This document shows positions 36,059 through 48,684 of a stretch of 64,000 nt of DNA, piece by piece. How positions within the stretch are numbered: the first letter of the stretch is position 1; every line of letters begins with the position of its first letter. The DNA is from Gnetum montanum. Its lineage: Eukaryota > Streptophyta > Gnetopsida > Gnetales > Gnetaceae. Made by a program: the position numbers and the translations under genes. The notes under the pieces are model-generated. The model worked only from the letters and a program-made list of their open reading frames with translations. It was not told the origin of the DNA and did no database searches. The stretch lies in the NCBI GenBank assembly GCA_015680685.1, contig MNCI01016492.1:401556-465555 (forward strand), in the 5' to 3' direction.

Positions 36059-39000
36059 TTAGGCTGTCATCAGCCATTGTTTCCATTTGTTCAAGTTTTT
36101 GGACAGGGGATTGATCTTTAGCGTTTTGATTTTTGACCCCTGCTCCATTTCTATGTGATTGACAACCTGAGGAGTTATTTCATCACTGTGGATGACTACT
36201 TCTCCTCCTACATAGGGTAGATAGATCTCCTGATGGATAGGTGATGAAACTACCCTCAGTTGAGCTAACCAAGACCTCCCCAGGATCAAGTTGAAGCCAG
36301 GCATCTCTTCAACGACAATAAACGTTGCATCTGTGGGGAACTGATCCCCTGCCACAAAGTTGATGTGCCCTATCCCTTTGACTTGCACTCGTGCCCCATT
36401 GAATGACTTTAGACACAACGTTGTGGTAGGACTAATCTGATCAATTATGCCTAGTTTATCCACTATGGGATATGGGATGATGTTAGCGGTCACCCCGTCA
36501 TCTACATGTACTCTCCAGATTCGGTGTTGGCCAACCTAGATGGTGATTAACATGGGCATCATTATTACCTAACCCTTTTCAAGGTCATCCTTAATGGATT
36601 CATCATGAAAGGTCAATAGGGTAGGCCCAGGTTTTTCATTGGCAAGGGGAAGCATGATGGAATGAATTGCTTCTTCCTCCACTGGCAAGCTCTCATCCAT
36701 GGGTATGGACGTTAGCATACGAACCATAGCCTCACGATGTTTCTGTGATGCCATGAGTAAGTCATAAAGGCTCAATGTTGTATTTTTTTGTTTTAAAGCC
36801 TGTTTGACTTACATAAAGGTATCAAAGAGATCCCGCCCATGATCTGGCTTCTTATCACCCTTTTCGTCTTCCATTCACCCTAAGAGACGAATTTCTTGAG
36901 GAGGAGTGACATTTGGTCGAGAGCTATCTTTCTTTTGAATAGAAGAAGATGGTTGCGTTCATGTAACTTTGTCATTTTTAGCAAGTGGAGCCAAGGGTAC
37001 AGAAGCGAGAGGTTTAGGCTTGGGAAACCCTAGTGTAAGATGGTCCTTGGCCGTATCAATTTTCATACCCCCTCCTCCTTTTCTATTAAGTTGGGATTGT
37101 GAGGTTGAGTTGAAGATTTTCCCCTATACAGGAGGGATGGTTGATGGTTTTGGCACCCTAATGACAAAGGATTCCTTGGGTGTAGACGTGGGCTGGGCTG
37201 CAGCTTTACGGACAACGGGCTGTCGAGTAGTGGTCTGAGACAGGACTTGAAGGATAAAAGATTGCCCTGGAGCACCACTTGTCGACGCTGATGGACCTGC
37301 TATTTGGGGTGGATGAGGATGCATTTGCAACATGAAAGGATGCCTCGGCTGCGCCTGACTATCACCCTCTACTCCTACCACATTGATGGTGTACCCTGCA
37401 TCATTTTCATTTAATGGGTCTCGGTACACATGCATGGCTTGGTTTTTTGGGCATGCTGGACTACTGTTGTATAAGATCAGGTCACCTTGATCGATTAGAT
37501 GTTGAATGTCATCCTTCAATGCCTAGCAATAATCCGTGTCATGGCTGCACATTTGATGGTAGTCACAAAATTAGTCTAGCCTAAAGTTCTTGGGAACTAG
37601 TGGTTTGTTAGGTTGGGCCAAGGAGGGGTTCTTGAGCAGCTCACAATGGCACTTGTGGCATTTTAGAGCCTCCTTGGACACTACCTTGTGTCGGATATGA
37701 CCAATTCCCAATAATTGCTTTAGTAGTTCAGAAGGCTTTACAAGTAGGGTCGCGTAATTTAAGTGATCCTTACACTCAAACTTAGGCCTCAGCTGTGGAG
37801 GGGCTTCAGGGGCAGAAGGAGATTCTTGATTAGCATCGTTTGAGCTAGTTGTCAGCTTAGCAAGCTTCACAGGTGTTTTCTTGTTGTTGTTTTTCTTTTT
37901 AGCCCCTTCAGCAACTGCTGTTACTATTTTTGTTGTAGCTTTTCCTTTATCATTTCCCTTGCTATGGGCATTTTTGTAGACCACATACATCAGATCTTTG
38001 CTAGCCTCTACCACATCTTGGATGCTCTTAGTCTAAGCAAAGTCTTGGTTAAGGGAGCGGGGAGCAAGGTAGTATAGCTTAGACTTGATAAAGTCGTTAA
38101 CTGCCCCCTTGAAGATTGCCAGTAGATGGGCCTCCACGATGGGTTCACGGATTTCATTCAAGGTGGCGCTCCACCGCTGTATGAAATTTTGGACTGACTT
38201 GAGCGGGTCTTGCTTGACTCCCATGAGCTGGTCCAGCGTGACTTCCAGCTTCAGGTTGTACTTGAAATGGGTCACAAACTGAGTTAACAACTCCTCCAAA
38301 GTTGAAATGGAAGCACGTGGGAGTGCTCGATACCAGTCCAGAGCTTTACTCATTAAGGACATAGAAAAGACACAGATTATAGTATGTGGCCATTGTTGTA
38401 ATAATAAGGACTCTAACCTAAAAGTGAACAAGAGGGCGTTGGGATCACCTTCCTCATTGTATTTTGTAAAATAGGGAAGGGGCATCCTAGGTGGCAACAA
38501 TAGGACAGGGACTCCTGGACTAATAGGATCATCATGGTAGAAATCCATGACTTGTATCGTGTTAGAACCAGGAGCCTTGAGATGCTTGACCTCTTCTGTA
38601 AAGGTCTAAATGAGCTAGAAGGCTTATTCTAGACTCGTAGACGATCAAGTCATTTCTGGAATAGCAGGAGGAGCCACACCAGGTGGTAGAACGAAGGTAG
38701 TAGTTTGGTCGATGGTTGATGCTATCGAGATGGTCCCTACAGGTAGTGCCGCTTGTGCCATCCACCATTTGGTCGTTGGTGCGGATGGGGTGACCACCTT
38801 CAGACATGCCATTGGATATGTTGTTTGTGTAGCCAAGGGCATAGAAAGCGATCCTACAACGGGGTTTAGCACTCTTGGGACCTGGCTTTGATGATGGGGA
38901 TGATGGGGCATTTGCGTAGGATGCACAACGAGAGGCATGTTTGGAACCCACCATGCTGTAGTGGCAGGCCCTGTCGTGTGAGTCAGGATGAAGGTGGATG

Positions 39001-39697
39001 TTGTAGGTAATTGCGATGTAGGTATCGCGTGCACATATGGTGACATAGGTGCAGGTGCATGATGAGATGAATTAGGTAATTTCACCTACTGAGGAATGAT
39101 TTTTGACGGGCTGTCGCCCAAGAAGATAGTCAAAGAGAGAAAATGTAGGCACGGTGAGTGCAGGACTCGATTAGTATTAGATAATGTTAAAGGCTTGGTG
39201 ACCATGAACAACGAATTTACACAAGACGTCGTGGAGGGAGGGGCCATGGTGAAATCAGCATGACTACCTCCCTCAGAGTGAGAGTCTAGATCATCTTGCC
39301 TGTCATGAAGTGTTTCATCACAGAAAAACTCCTCTAGTTGTTCTGGCAACATATTAGCCATTAGCATTTGATCTAGGATCCACTTTTGTTGATCTGTCAA
39401 GGGTACAATGGTGTTAGGTGAAGGGATAAATTCCTTCCAATTGCAGTTCATGAACTCATATTCTCGTTTTTCCTCGAATTATTATGGGTACATGGGCAGG
39501 TTTGCTGCTAGTTTAGCATAGAGGAAATTGTAGTGTTCCCTATGCTAAGCATGTCCCTCAAGCTCCTTGTTTTACAGCTTGAGGGAGTGGCATGATTGCA
39601 CCGGACTAATTGGCTGCTCGACCACAGGGGGCGTAACTTGCATGGTCCAAGGATTCTCAAGGTTGGCACTGTCAACAACGGTAGTTGATGTACTCAT
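36059..39697 (-). pseudogene. Element A gag-protease, single frame with point stops
   Basis: From the ATG at 39697 (MSTSTTVVDSANLENPW) to the stop at 36059 the minus strand keeps one frame for 1213 codons with no frameshift, interrupted by roughly 17 stop codons, mostly TAG/TAA/TGA where Gln, Arg or Trp fits. N-terminal part: Pro/Thr/His-rich linker (about 39085-38650). Gag core about 38548-38130 (MPLPYFTKYNEEGDPNALL, SKALDWYRALP, TLEELLTQFVTHF). Zinc-binding C-x2-H-x4-H-x4-C at about 37570-37520 (CDYHQMCSHDTDYC), followed by ALKDDIQHLIDQGDL, a typical Tat arrangement. The retropepsin domain near 36510-36200 has VDDGVTANIIPYPIVDKLG and a NLILGRSWLAQL flap-side motif. Near 36140 another frame takes over and stays open to about 35943, suggesting a one-base slip just before the true exon end. 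The upstream primer site and 5' LTR confirm orientation. Confidence 0.9.
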
Positions 39698-39929
39698 TCT
39701 CTACACGGTTGGTAAATAATGATGATAAGGATAAATATCGCAAGGGAAAAGGCAAGTTAATGTAATAATCAGGGCTTTCTATCTTGTAGGATTTCAAAGG
39801 AATTGTCGAAGCAACCGATCTGCACCACACAATCCCGTAAACAACCTCAGAGGTATTATGTTTACATTAATTGACAACGGGTACAGACAACTTACAAGAC
39901 TACCCGTAAAATGTGGATCGAATATAAAG

Positions 39930-39947
39930 GCCCTTCTTCTAGTGCCA
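39930..39947 (-). other. Element A primer-binding site
   Basis: Six bases inside the 5' LTR end the coding strand reads TGGCACTAGAAGAAGGG, which starts with the TGG expected of a tRNA-complementary primer site. I do not assign the tRNA with confidence. Confidence 0.6.
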
Positions 39948-39953
39948 GAAAAC

Positions 39954-41485
39954 TGTAACAATAGAAAATGTCAATCGCTGAAAATACCAAACGAAAGTCT
40001 GTGTACACAATTTTAACCCCAGATCTGTGCAATGACCATGCTAGAGAAAAACGAATCCGAGGTGCCCTAAACGGTCTTGTCGATCAGACAGGGACTTATT
40101 TAATCAGTAGAAATTTTGTGATATTTGGATGAAAAAATGATGGTTCTTTATGAGAAGATATAATATTGTTAACTTCGAAGATAATTGAAAAACGATGTAA
40201 TCGATTTAAAACGATTTGCAAGATTCGTATAGATAGGGCACAAGAGATTGGATTTAGAACATGGGCAATCTCAAGATCTAGGATTCAACTCATGAACAAA
40301 ATATATTGAATACAACGATTACAAAGAGACTTCGATTTAGGTGAAGCATGTTCCAACAATAAGAAAGCTATTTAAAGATAAGGCAAGAAAAGGTCAATCT
40401 ACTTTGTTCTAGCCAATCTGGGTACAAGGAGGTTAGACTCGAAGTAGAATATCCATTAATTGACTATTTCTGGTCAAGGATTCTTGCCAATCACCTTCGA
40501 TGTTCTTACGATCACTGATCCTCCTTTTGTTCTTTGTCAATCTTCGCCAAAAGTTGTTAACAATTGCCAATGGAAGGAAAATCACTCACAGAGAAAATTT
40601 GATAATCTTAGGAGAATTTTTTCCAACCCTTTGATCTTTGTCAACTATAATATTTATAAGGATAGGGCTAGGAGAAAAACTCAATTTAGATGATGTGTGT
40701 CCTGAACCTATAAGATGTCGTTGACTTGATGCGATTGTGTTTGAAGCTCACGGCGCCGCGCTGCGTTACGCTCTGAAGCGTAACATGTCGTAAACCACTC
40801 TTGTTGGAGCTTTGGTGACAAGTTGTTCCTTGATTATGCTGAGATACACCAGAGAGCGTATCATGATGTATGAACTGCTGATGCTTGTATTATGCTATTT
40901 CTGTCATTGCTTATATTACGCTGCATCATGCCAATTCACGTTGCATAGCATAATTCAGTGTAAAATAGCGAACCTGCAAAAACTTTGAAGTTTTATCACA
41001 ACACTTCCTTTGGTTCTAATTAATCCTCTTAGGATTTATTAAGCTATACTGCGTAATGTAGCGTAATAGACCCCTTAACCGAAAAACTTACTAAAATATG
41101 CAACATGCTGCAGATCGTTATTTAAGCCTTGAGATTTTGCTAGGTCGTCGAAGTCCTGAATTTTTGCCATCTCTATTGTTACGATGGATCACCTTCAAGC
41201 ATTATGCTGTGTTATGTGATGTTACACTATGTTGTGTCATGTAACATAATATGCCAAAAGTTAAGATTTTCGTAACATAGAAAGCTTGCAAAGTTGAAAG
41301 CTTGCCATTGTGCACCCCTGGTCTTGTTCTATCCTCTGGAGTTCATTACGTTGTGTTGTGTATCATGGCGGAGTAGACCCTTAATTGAAAAGAGAACTTG
41401 CCGGGCTGCATCTTGTCACAAATCTTCACCTGAGTCATGAGATTTTTCTAAACCGTTGAGGCCTCAAAATTTTCACGGTGTTTCA
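39954..41485 (-). repeat. Element A 5' LTR (1532 bp)
   Basis: Homologous to 23632-25159 over its whole length; plus-strand ends TGTAACAATAG...GTGTTTCA. It is followed by TATGG (41486-41490), the right target duplication. TATA-like sequence on the minus strand near 40648-40658 matches the one in the 3' LTR. Confidence 0.92.
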
Positions 41486-42019
41486 TATGGAACCTTTATT
41501 CAAGTGTGATATACTTGGACATGCACATGACTGACAATAAAGATCAAGATTACTCCATCATTGTAGCATTCACTTCATTTTAATTACTTAATTGTTATTG
41601 TTATTTATTACTTTTTTAATTAATTTTTCTTTACCTTCCTTTACTATCCCTGTTATTAAATGCAGAATGAGTACAACTTAATCATGAGCATTTAAGTGTG
41701 ACTACTTGGTAACCCAGTAGTGTATCTAGGAGTGCTCATATGCTTGGTAATCCCAAAATTAATACATGAGGTCCAAGATGTGTACGAATGATTAAGGATG
41801 GATTCTCATCACACTTAGGCTAGCTTAAATTCTCTTCTTCCACTCCCTCTTAGCTTGAAACAAAGTTATTTTCCATTGCCTCTATGAGTAGCACTAGCTT
41901 AGGACCACATCATACACCTCACTTTGGACTAAACAATATGTGACAAAGAAAATACTGGTCCAAGTGGGAAGACAGTGAACTGCGATCAACGTGTAACTAT
42001 CTAGATACCACAACTAGCC
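41486..42019 (+). repeat. Element B 5' LTR, second part
   Basis: Continues the LTR broken at 23631 and matches 46410-46943 of the 3' LTR. It runs into the assembly gap about 80 bp before the expected LTR end. Confidence 0.9.
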
Positions 42020-42996
42020 NNNNNNNNNNNNNNNNNNNNNNNNNNNNNNNNNNNNNNNNNNNNNNNNNNNNNNNNNNNNNNNNNNNNNNNNNNNNNNNNN
42101 NNNNNNNNNNNNNNNNNNNNNNNNNNNNNNNNNNNNNNNNNNNNNNNNNNNNNNNNNNNNNNNNNNNNNNNNNNNNNNNNNNNNNNNNNNNNNNNNNNNN
42201 NNNNNNNNNNNNNNNNNNNNNNNNNNNNNNNNNNNNNNNNNNNNNNNNNNNNNNNNNNNNNNNNNNNNNNNNNNNNNNNNNNNNNNNNNNNNNNNNNNNN
42301 NNNNNNNNNNNNNNNNNNNNNNNNNNNNNNNNNNNNNNNNNNNNNNNNNNNNNNNNNNNNNNNNNNNNNNNNNNNNNNNNNNNNNNNNNNNNNNNNNNNN
42401 NNNNNNNNNNNNNNNNNNNNNNNNNNNNNNNNNNNNNNNNNNNNNNNNNNNNNNNNNNNNNNNNNNNNNNNNNNNNNNNNNNNNNNNNNNNNNNNNNNNN
42501 NNNNNNNNNNNNNNNNNNNNNNNNNNNNNNNNNNNNNNNNNNNNNNNNNNNNNNNNNNNNNNNNNNNNNNNNNNNNNNNNNNNNNNNNNNNNNNNNNNNN
42601 NNNNNNNNNNNNNNNNNNNNNNNNNNNNNNNNNNNNNNNNNNNNNNNNNNNNNNNNNNNNNNNNNNNNNNNNNNNNNNNNNNNNNNNNNNNNNNNNNNNN
42701 NNNNNNNNNNNNNNNNNNNNNNNNNNNNNNNNNNNNNNNNNNNNNNNNNNNNNNNNNNNNNNNNNNNNNNNNNNNNNNNNNNNNNNNNNNNNNNNNNNNN
42801 NNNNNNNNNNNNNNNNNNNNNNNNNNNNNNNNNNNNNNNNNNNNNNNNNNNNNNNNNNNNNNNNNNNNNNNNNNNNNNNNNNNNNNNNNNNNNNNNNNNN
42901 NNNNNNNNNNNNNNNNNNNNNNNNNNNNNNNNNNNNNNNNNNNNNNNNNNNNNNNNNNNNNNNNNNNNNNNNNNNNNNNNNNNNNNNNNNNNNNNN
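42020..42996. other. Assembly gap (977 N)
   Basis: Hides the last about 80 bp of the element B 5' LTR, its primer-binding site and the start of its internal region. The long minus-strand frames across it (41997-43065) are artefacts of N. Confidence 0.98.
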
Positions 42997-45900
42997 GAAT
43001 ATGCCAACACTATTAGAGATAGAACCATGACAAACCAAGAAGCAAGATAGAACACCCTTAGACAATCAGAAAGAAGGGTTGAAGAGAATAAGAACTCAAC
43101 TGCTAATCATACATATCAATGTAATATTTTCTTGTACGATCACCCCAAAGGTCAATGCCCAATCTTGTCACATTTACATGAGCATTGGGGAAGAATGTTA
43201 CATCCATAGTTCGTACAAAAATATTGTGTTTAATCATAGTGGCAAAAATCCCAATCGTGCGGGAGGCCACCCCCAAATTAGTCACACCCTGAAATATCAT
43301 CCAAACCCAAGCACTTGTCAAGTTTAGCATCCTATTTCCCCAACTAGTTCAACATCCTCTATCTCATCACATCATTATCATTCTCCTAAATACTATCAAC
43401 CCATGTCATCTCCCACAAGATCACCACCTCATGTTCCTTATACTTCTCCTTACCCTCAATATTTGCATCCTTCACCCCCTTCTACATTACCACCAATAGT
43501 ACCAGAAGGTTTTTCACCATAGCATCAACCCACGAATGTTACTTGTGCTACTACTATTAACCATAGTGTGAATCCTCCACAACATTGAAGGCATCCCTTC
43601 TTTAGACATGACCGTAGAAAGGGACAACACAATTCTGAGACCACTGCATCCTCCCACTCAACACAAATTCAACACTGTGGTGCATCTTTCTTCTCAAACC
43701 CAATGCCTCATGTTACCTTATCAAGGCCATCAATCAATACTCCAACAACCATGCAACCCAATGAATATAGCCATGTAGAAAGACATATCGATCCTTACAT
43801 ACCATCTTATGATCAAGGATGTCATAGTGGGTCAACTCTATATCAATTATATTCATCTTCTAACTTGCCCCACTATGTCAAATTTAATACATTATGTGCA
43901 TCCGAATTTGGGTACATTCCAACCACGACATCAAAATACACCTAGTGGTTTGGATATGACCAAGTCCTAATATTTTTGAAATACATGGATCCAACCCTTC
44001 CACTTATTAATTATTGCTATGATCAAAAGTTTAGTTATGCGGGATATCCCCCATTCTAACAAATAGAATTAATAAATATTTTTCCTTTTCTTTAATTTTA
44101 CAATTTTTTGTTTTCTAGTTTTTCATCTTTCAATTTTTTGTTTTATCTTTTTATTGATTGGTTCATCTTTTTATTTATTGTTTTATCTTTTTATCTTTTT
44201 ATGTGTAATCTCATCTATGAATAAAAAACTCATGTGACTTGTTGGTTGAGTTGTTGTTCTATGCTATCAAGTCTCAGGTGACTAATTACTTGGATAGTGA
44301 ACCCATCACATCCACCCATCCATTTTATTAATAAGAGGTTCTACTCTGGGTTCTATGATATTCTTAACATCATTAAAAATTAAAGTAATTTTGTGCTCAT
44401 TATGCCCAGAGTGAAAATTGATGGACTAAGAGGGAATGGTCAAGGTGTGACATCAAGGGAACTTGTGGATTCTCTTTGGTGACATCTGTCGAAGTTATCA
44501 TGTAGCCTGGTTGTACTAAGATCCTTATAGATTAATGAAAAAAGGAAGTAAGAGTAATAAAGGCACTCAATAAAGAAACCCAATTCTATTCTAAAGGGTC
44601 CCACTAGAAAGACATGCACCCATGCCTAATGGTAGGCGACTTATTTGGATTACACATAAAAAAAAAGGAGAGTGTGTGCCAAAGCAGCGAGACAAAAAGA
44701 AATGAAAAGATCAAGACAAATGTGCCACAAAGAAATTCCCAATAACTCCTCTCTTGAACAAAACACCAAACAATCATACACCTTGCTATCATGATACTCT
44801 TATGGTTGTCCATCATTAGATGAAGCAATGCTTTGTTACTAATCGAAGGATGGACTTGGTCTTGATTTTCGAGTGACAAGCTAACAACACATTAATCACG
44901 TCCTACACTCAAGATTCATTATTCCCTAGGTCAATTACCTCATGTCCCAATCTTTGCAATCCCTTCTATGATTCATCCCATCTCATTGTTCATGTACTTG
45001 TAACTCATGTCTTGTGTAGCATTGAATTCATACCTCATCATGGTGCTATCTACATGTGTGTGTTTTGTGGAACTGGTGTGGATTCCATTTAACCCTTCTA
45101 GTACCTACAGACATTTTAAGGTGTCCTTACGCAAGGGCATTATAGGTTGAAACCTACTTTGGGGAGGACCCACTTGCATGACTTTTGTAATTTCTACTTG
45201 TTGCACACCACCACATCATTTTATACCCTCCAAGTACTTCATTGCCAAATCTATTCTTTCCTTTGTCATCATTTTATCAAATGTTCCTCAAAACCATTAC
45301 TTGTCCTTTTATGTGCCACTTAAACAAATCAGGTTTGACATTAAAATTTTAGGGTAATTTCCTTGAAAAAATTTCTAACTCTAAAATCACACTAAGCAAA
45401 GAATTCAACATTTATTAAAGGCAATGAGTAAGGTATGAAATAATTGAACTTCTTTCAATAACCTTACTAACAATTAATATTTTTGTGATTGTAGATGGCC
45501 CCTAAAAGAGGATAACAAGGAGGACTTTCTTAAGATGCAACTAAATGCCCAAGGAAAGGCAGAGGCCAAGGACCTCATGGAGGACATATAGAGCAGGAGG
45601 CACAATCATTCAACATCCATTAGGGAACTCTTGTCACTACATAGTCTAGCCAAGCAAAAGGTGGAGAGATTAGGGCCCAAGCCTATGAAGAGGAACAACG
45701 GCTATTTGCGGCATGGCATGTCATGGCTAATGAAGTGTTCCCATAGCTTCCGTGTTCATGGAAAGTGTTAACTCCATCAAACATTGGAACATTAGCATAG
45801 ACAGCTCATAATCCTTAGATAGAAGAGGAGAAATATTAGGCGCTTCTTCAATGATATCAATCTCAGAAGCTTGGAGCGCAGGACAAAGGAGAGGCACCCA

Positions 45901-46108
45901 TGGAGGAGCCACCACCAGCAAGAACCCCATGAGTTCCATAAGTTTTGTATTTTGTATCTATGTCCAAATTTTGTGTAATCCCACTCTATGGCATGAAATA
46001 GTCCATGGTCATTCAATAATCTCATACCTATCCCTTGTTTTCAATTGAATGAACTTGTTCCTTACTTTCTTTGACTTGAGGACGAGTTTTTATTCAATCA
46101 TGGGGGTA
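42997..46108 (+). pseudogene. Element B internal region, Pro/Ser/His-rich gag-like remnants
   Basis: Between the gap and the 3' LTR. On the + strand 43079-43945 reads mostly in one frame with isolated stops and is rich in Pro, Ser, His and Tyr (SPTRSPPHVPYTSPYPQY, LPPIVPEGF). At 45496 a frame starting MAPKRG follows an acceptor-like TTTTGTGATTGTAG and continues with Arg/Gly-rich sequence, then Glu-rich sequence to about 45930. No zinc knuckle, protease, RT or integrase motif is visible. I cannot name the family. The absence of pol in about 3.1 kb points to a non-autonomous element unless pol is in the gap, which is too small for it. Confidence 0.4.
46099..46108 (+). other. Element B polypurine tract
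   Basis: CATGGGGGTA directly precedes the 3' LTR start TGATGAATC, fixing the plus-strand orientation of element B. Confidence 0.65.
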
Positions 46109-47022
46109 TGATGAATCATGGTTTGTCAGGTGTTGATATCAAACCCTTGATATTGGACCCTTGATAGCGAACCCTTGATAATAGACCCTTGATATTGGGC
46201 CCCCAATATTAGGTACATGATATCACTGCCTAGATAATGATATCATATACATGATATCATGGTTCCTTTGTAAGCCTATAAATACCACATTTAGATGCAC
46301 AGGAAGGGGGAGAGTAAGTTAGTGTTAGAGTAGAGTCCTTTTTGTTCATTTTTAGTTCCTCTCAATCCTTTCCCCAATGCATGCCCGTAGTGTGATGACT
46401 ATAATTGTATGGAACCTTTATTCAAGTGTAACATACTTGGACATGCACATGATTGGCAATAAAGATCGAGATTACTCCATCATTGCAGCATTCACTTAGT
46501 TTTAATTACTTAATTGTTATTTTTATTTATTGCTTTTTATTTTAATGTTTCTTTACCTTCCTTTACTAACCCTATTATTACATGTGGAATGAGTACCACT
46601 TAATCACGAGCATTTAAGTGTGACTACTTAGTAAACCAGTAGCATATCTAGGAGCACTCAAGTAATGTATGCTTGGTAATCCTAGAAGTAGTACACGAGG
46701 TCCAAGATGTGTATGGATGATTAAAGATAGATGCTCATTGCACTTAGGCTAGCTTAGATTCTCTTCTCCCACTCCCTCTTAGCTTAAAACCAAGTTATTT
46801 TCCATTGCCTCTAGGAGTAGCACTAGTTTAGGACCACATCATACACCTCACTCTAGACTAAATGTGAAAAAGCCAATACTAGTCTAGGTGGGAAGATAGA
46901 GAACTACAATCAACGTGTAACTATCTAGATACCACAACTAGCCCATTTGCAAAGTTTGACCTGATCATGCGTGAATGCTCATATTCATATGGTTGAGTGT
47001 AGGGGTACCTAGCCACTCATCA
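46109..47022 (+). repeat. Element B 3' LTR (914 bp)
   Basis: Intact LTR, TGATGAATCATGG...CACTCATCA. U3 contains TTGATATTGG-type subrepeats (about 46130-46210) and a TATA box GCCTATAAATACC (about 46275). Because it is uninterrupted, it shows the pre-insertion sequence for element A (ATTGTATGGAACC). Confidence 0.92.
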
Positions 47023-48684
47023 CTAATTTTTAGACTTCCATATGTTAAATTTGATTATTCTATCACTTCTAAAAGGTTCAAATATGTTAAAAATGTCTCT
47101 TGTTTGATTGAAATCAAATAGTGAAATCAAAAATTACAATCATTTATTGCTGCAAAATATATCATCTATTTTGAGTCTTTTTGAGAGATCACCCATCTTA
47201 GTACTAGTTTAGGACAAATGTTTGTAATTACAATTTTTTCCCAATTTTCTACTACTTCATTAATTTGTCTTAGTTACTAATTTTTCAATGTTTTTCTATT
47301 TTAAATTTTCTCACCTTCATTTTGATATCTTTTTTGTTATTTCTTGTTTAAAAAAAAGAAAAATTCAAAATTTTCATATCACTGGAATTAGCGTGCAATG
47401 TAATATGTTACAATATTGATAGTTGTTGTCAACTACCACAGAAGGCAACATGCTATAGTATCAATGATGGTCATGACAAGAAATGGACTGAAACATGAGT
47501 AGTGGCTCAAGAAGATAACACACTATGAAATTGATGAGGTTATCAATGATCATGAATAGTCAAAACCCTAGTAACAATTGTAGTAGTGGCAATGGTGATA
47601 GTGGTAGTTGTGTTGGGTAGCAATGATGATGGTAGTGAGTGGTAAGGTGCCCAAAGGCAATGATAAAAGACATAAAGACCTACAAAGGGAGTTTCATTCC
47701 TATAGTTGAGAATGTCATTACCTACTATGTAGACACTTGCAGTAGCCTAGCTAGCAATAACACAAAATGGCTAGTTGCTAGGCTAGTGCCCTTCTACAGA
47801 CAAGTTGGTCACAATGTGACAAGGCTAGGCTGATGCCCAACTGCACAATCATGTAATTGGATAGTTGTGATGACCAGTAACCACCAATCCTATCCTAAAC
47901 TAGGACATGCACAAATTTTTTTAATTAATATTAAAATATAAATATCATTTTTCCTCTAATGTTAGCAACTAGAAAACTTCACTAGGTGGCTAGTTGAATG
48001 AGGTTTAACTAGTTTTAATAATCCAAAGGTCAAGAGATCAATCCATAGACCCAGACTTTTGGAATAAACATGAAAAAAGTTAAATTTAACTTTTAGTTTT
48101 TTAAAGTTATAAAATTTTAATTTTAATTAATGATATGTTTACCAAAGAAATGCAATATCTAATGAATCATGCCTTAGATTTTGCTAAAATTAGTATCATT
48201 GTAATTGTCTTAGAGAGCATTACTCATGATATCTCCAATCTACTAGTCCTACCAATTAGTAAATCAACAAAATTAATTATTAGTTAATAATTACTTAAAA
48301 TTAATTACTTACTATCTAAATTTTAACTATGCTTTTCTCTAGTCATCTCTTTATTCAACTATTACTAAGGTTTGTAGATCCTCTCTATAAATTCATGGGA
48401 AAGAGGTGCTTTTGTGCATCATCTTTCAATTAATCCTTTGGATAGAAGTTGTAGAAATTATGTGGCATAGCAAGTTTGGAACATGGCTCCATCCAAGTGT
48501 TTTGATTAGGCTTCTCCCACCACCTTAGGTAGTATAGATTCCATTTTTACTATTTTGCATTAGAATAATGTAGTTGAAGCCAACAATCTACTTCATAATT
48601 TGTTAGAACTTGAGGGTTTTGAAAATATCAAAACTTCTAGGTTATCTAAATTATTAGTTCTTCCCATATATAAAACTACTTACT
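47023..48684. other. Unassigned sequence right of element B
   Basis: Should belong to whatever B inserted into, possibly the 5' leader of chromovirus C. No gag or LTR motif was recognised. Around 48465-48684 the + strand has a frame MAPSK... with NNVVEANNLLHNLLELEGF just before the solo LTR, which is gene-like but short. Confidence 0.35.

Larger units (their letters stand above)
23632..41485 (-). mobile_element. Giant Tat/Ogre-type Ty3/gypsy retrotransposon A (17.85 kb)
   Basis: Complete minus-strand element flanked by perfect TATGG duplications (23627-23631 and 41486-41490). The homologous site in the 3' LTR of B (near 46409-46415) is uninterrupted and shows the empty target. Order on the coding strand: 5' LTR (39954-41485), primer site, gag-protease (39697-36059), candidate intron (35936-30182) that contains an antisense spliced gene and a 27-bp repeat array, RT-RNase H-archaeal-type RNase H-integrase (30181-26702), 3' untranslated region with tandem repeats, polypurine tract, and 3' LTR (23632-25159). 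The second, plant-type RNase H (aRNH) after the retroviral one is the mark of the Tat lineage, and an intron between PR and RT is known in the Ogre group. No ORF precedes gag, unlike Ogre: only about 256 bp separate LTR and gag. Both frames carry point stops, so the copy is dead. Confidence 0.92.
23328..47022 (+). mobile_element. LTR retrotransposon B, split by nested element A
   Basis: Plus-strand element. The 5' LTR starts TGATGAATCATGG at 23328, is interrupted at 23631/41486 by element A, and resumes to at least 42019 before the N gap. The 3' LTR is 46109-47022. LTR ends are TGATGA...TCATCA. The flanks are CTAAG (23323-23327) and CTAAT (47023-47027), a 5-bp target duplication with one change. 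A purine tract (CATGGGGGTA) precedes the 3' LTR. Without element A it is about 5.8 kb including the gap, and the visible interior (42997-46108) shows no RT or integrase, so it is probably non-autonomous or internally deleted. It was inserted into the gag leader region of chromovirus C. Confidence 0.85.

Noticed and set aside
37571-38282. Plus-strand ORFs over the gag region (for example 38085-38282) as possible antisense genes
   Set aside because: The minus strand carries an unmistakable gag frame in register over the whole region; the plus-strand frames are shadows.
41997-43065. Two minus-strand ORFs of more than 350 codons
   Set aside because: They are almost entirely N from the assembly gap; the few real residues at each end show no domain.
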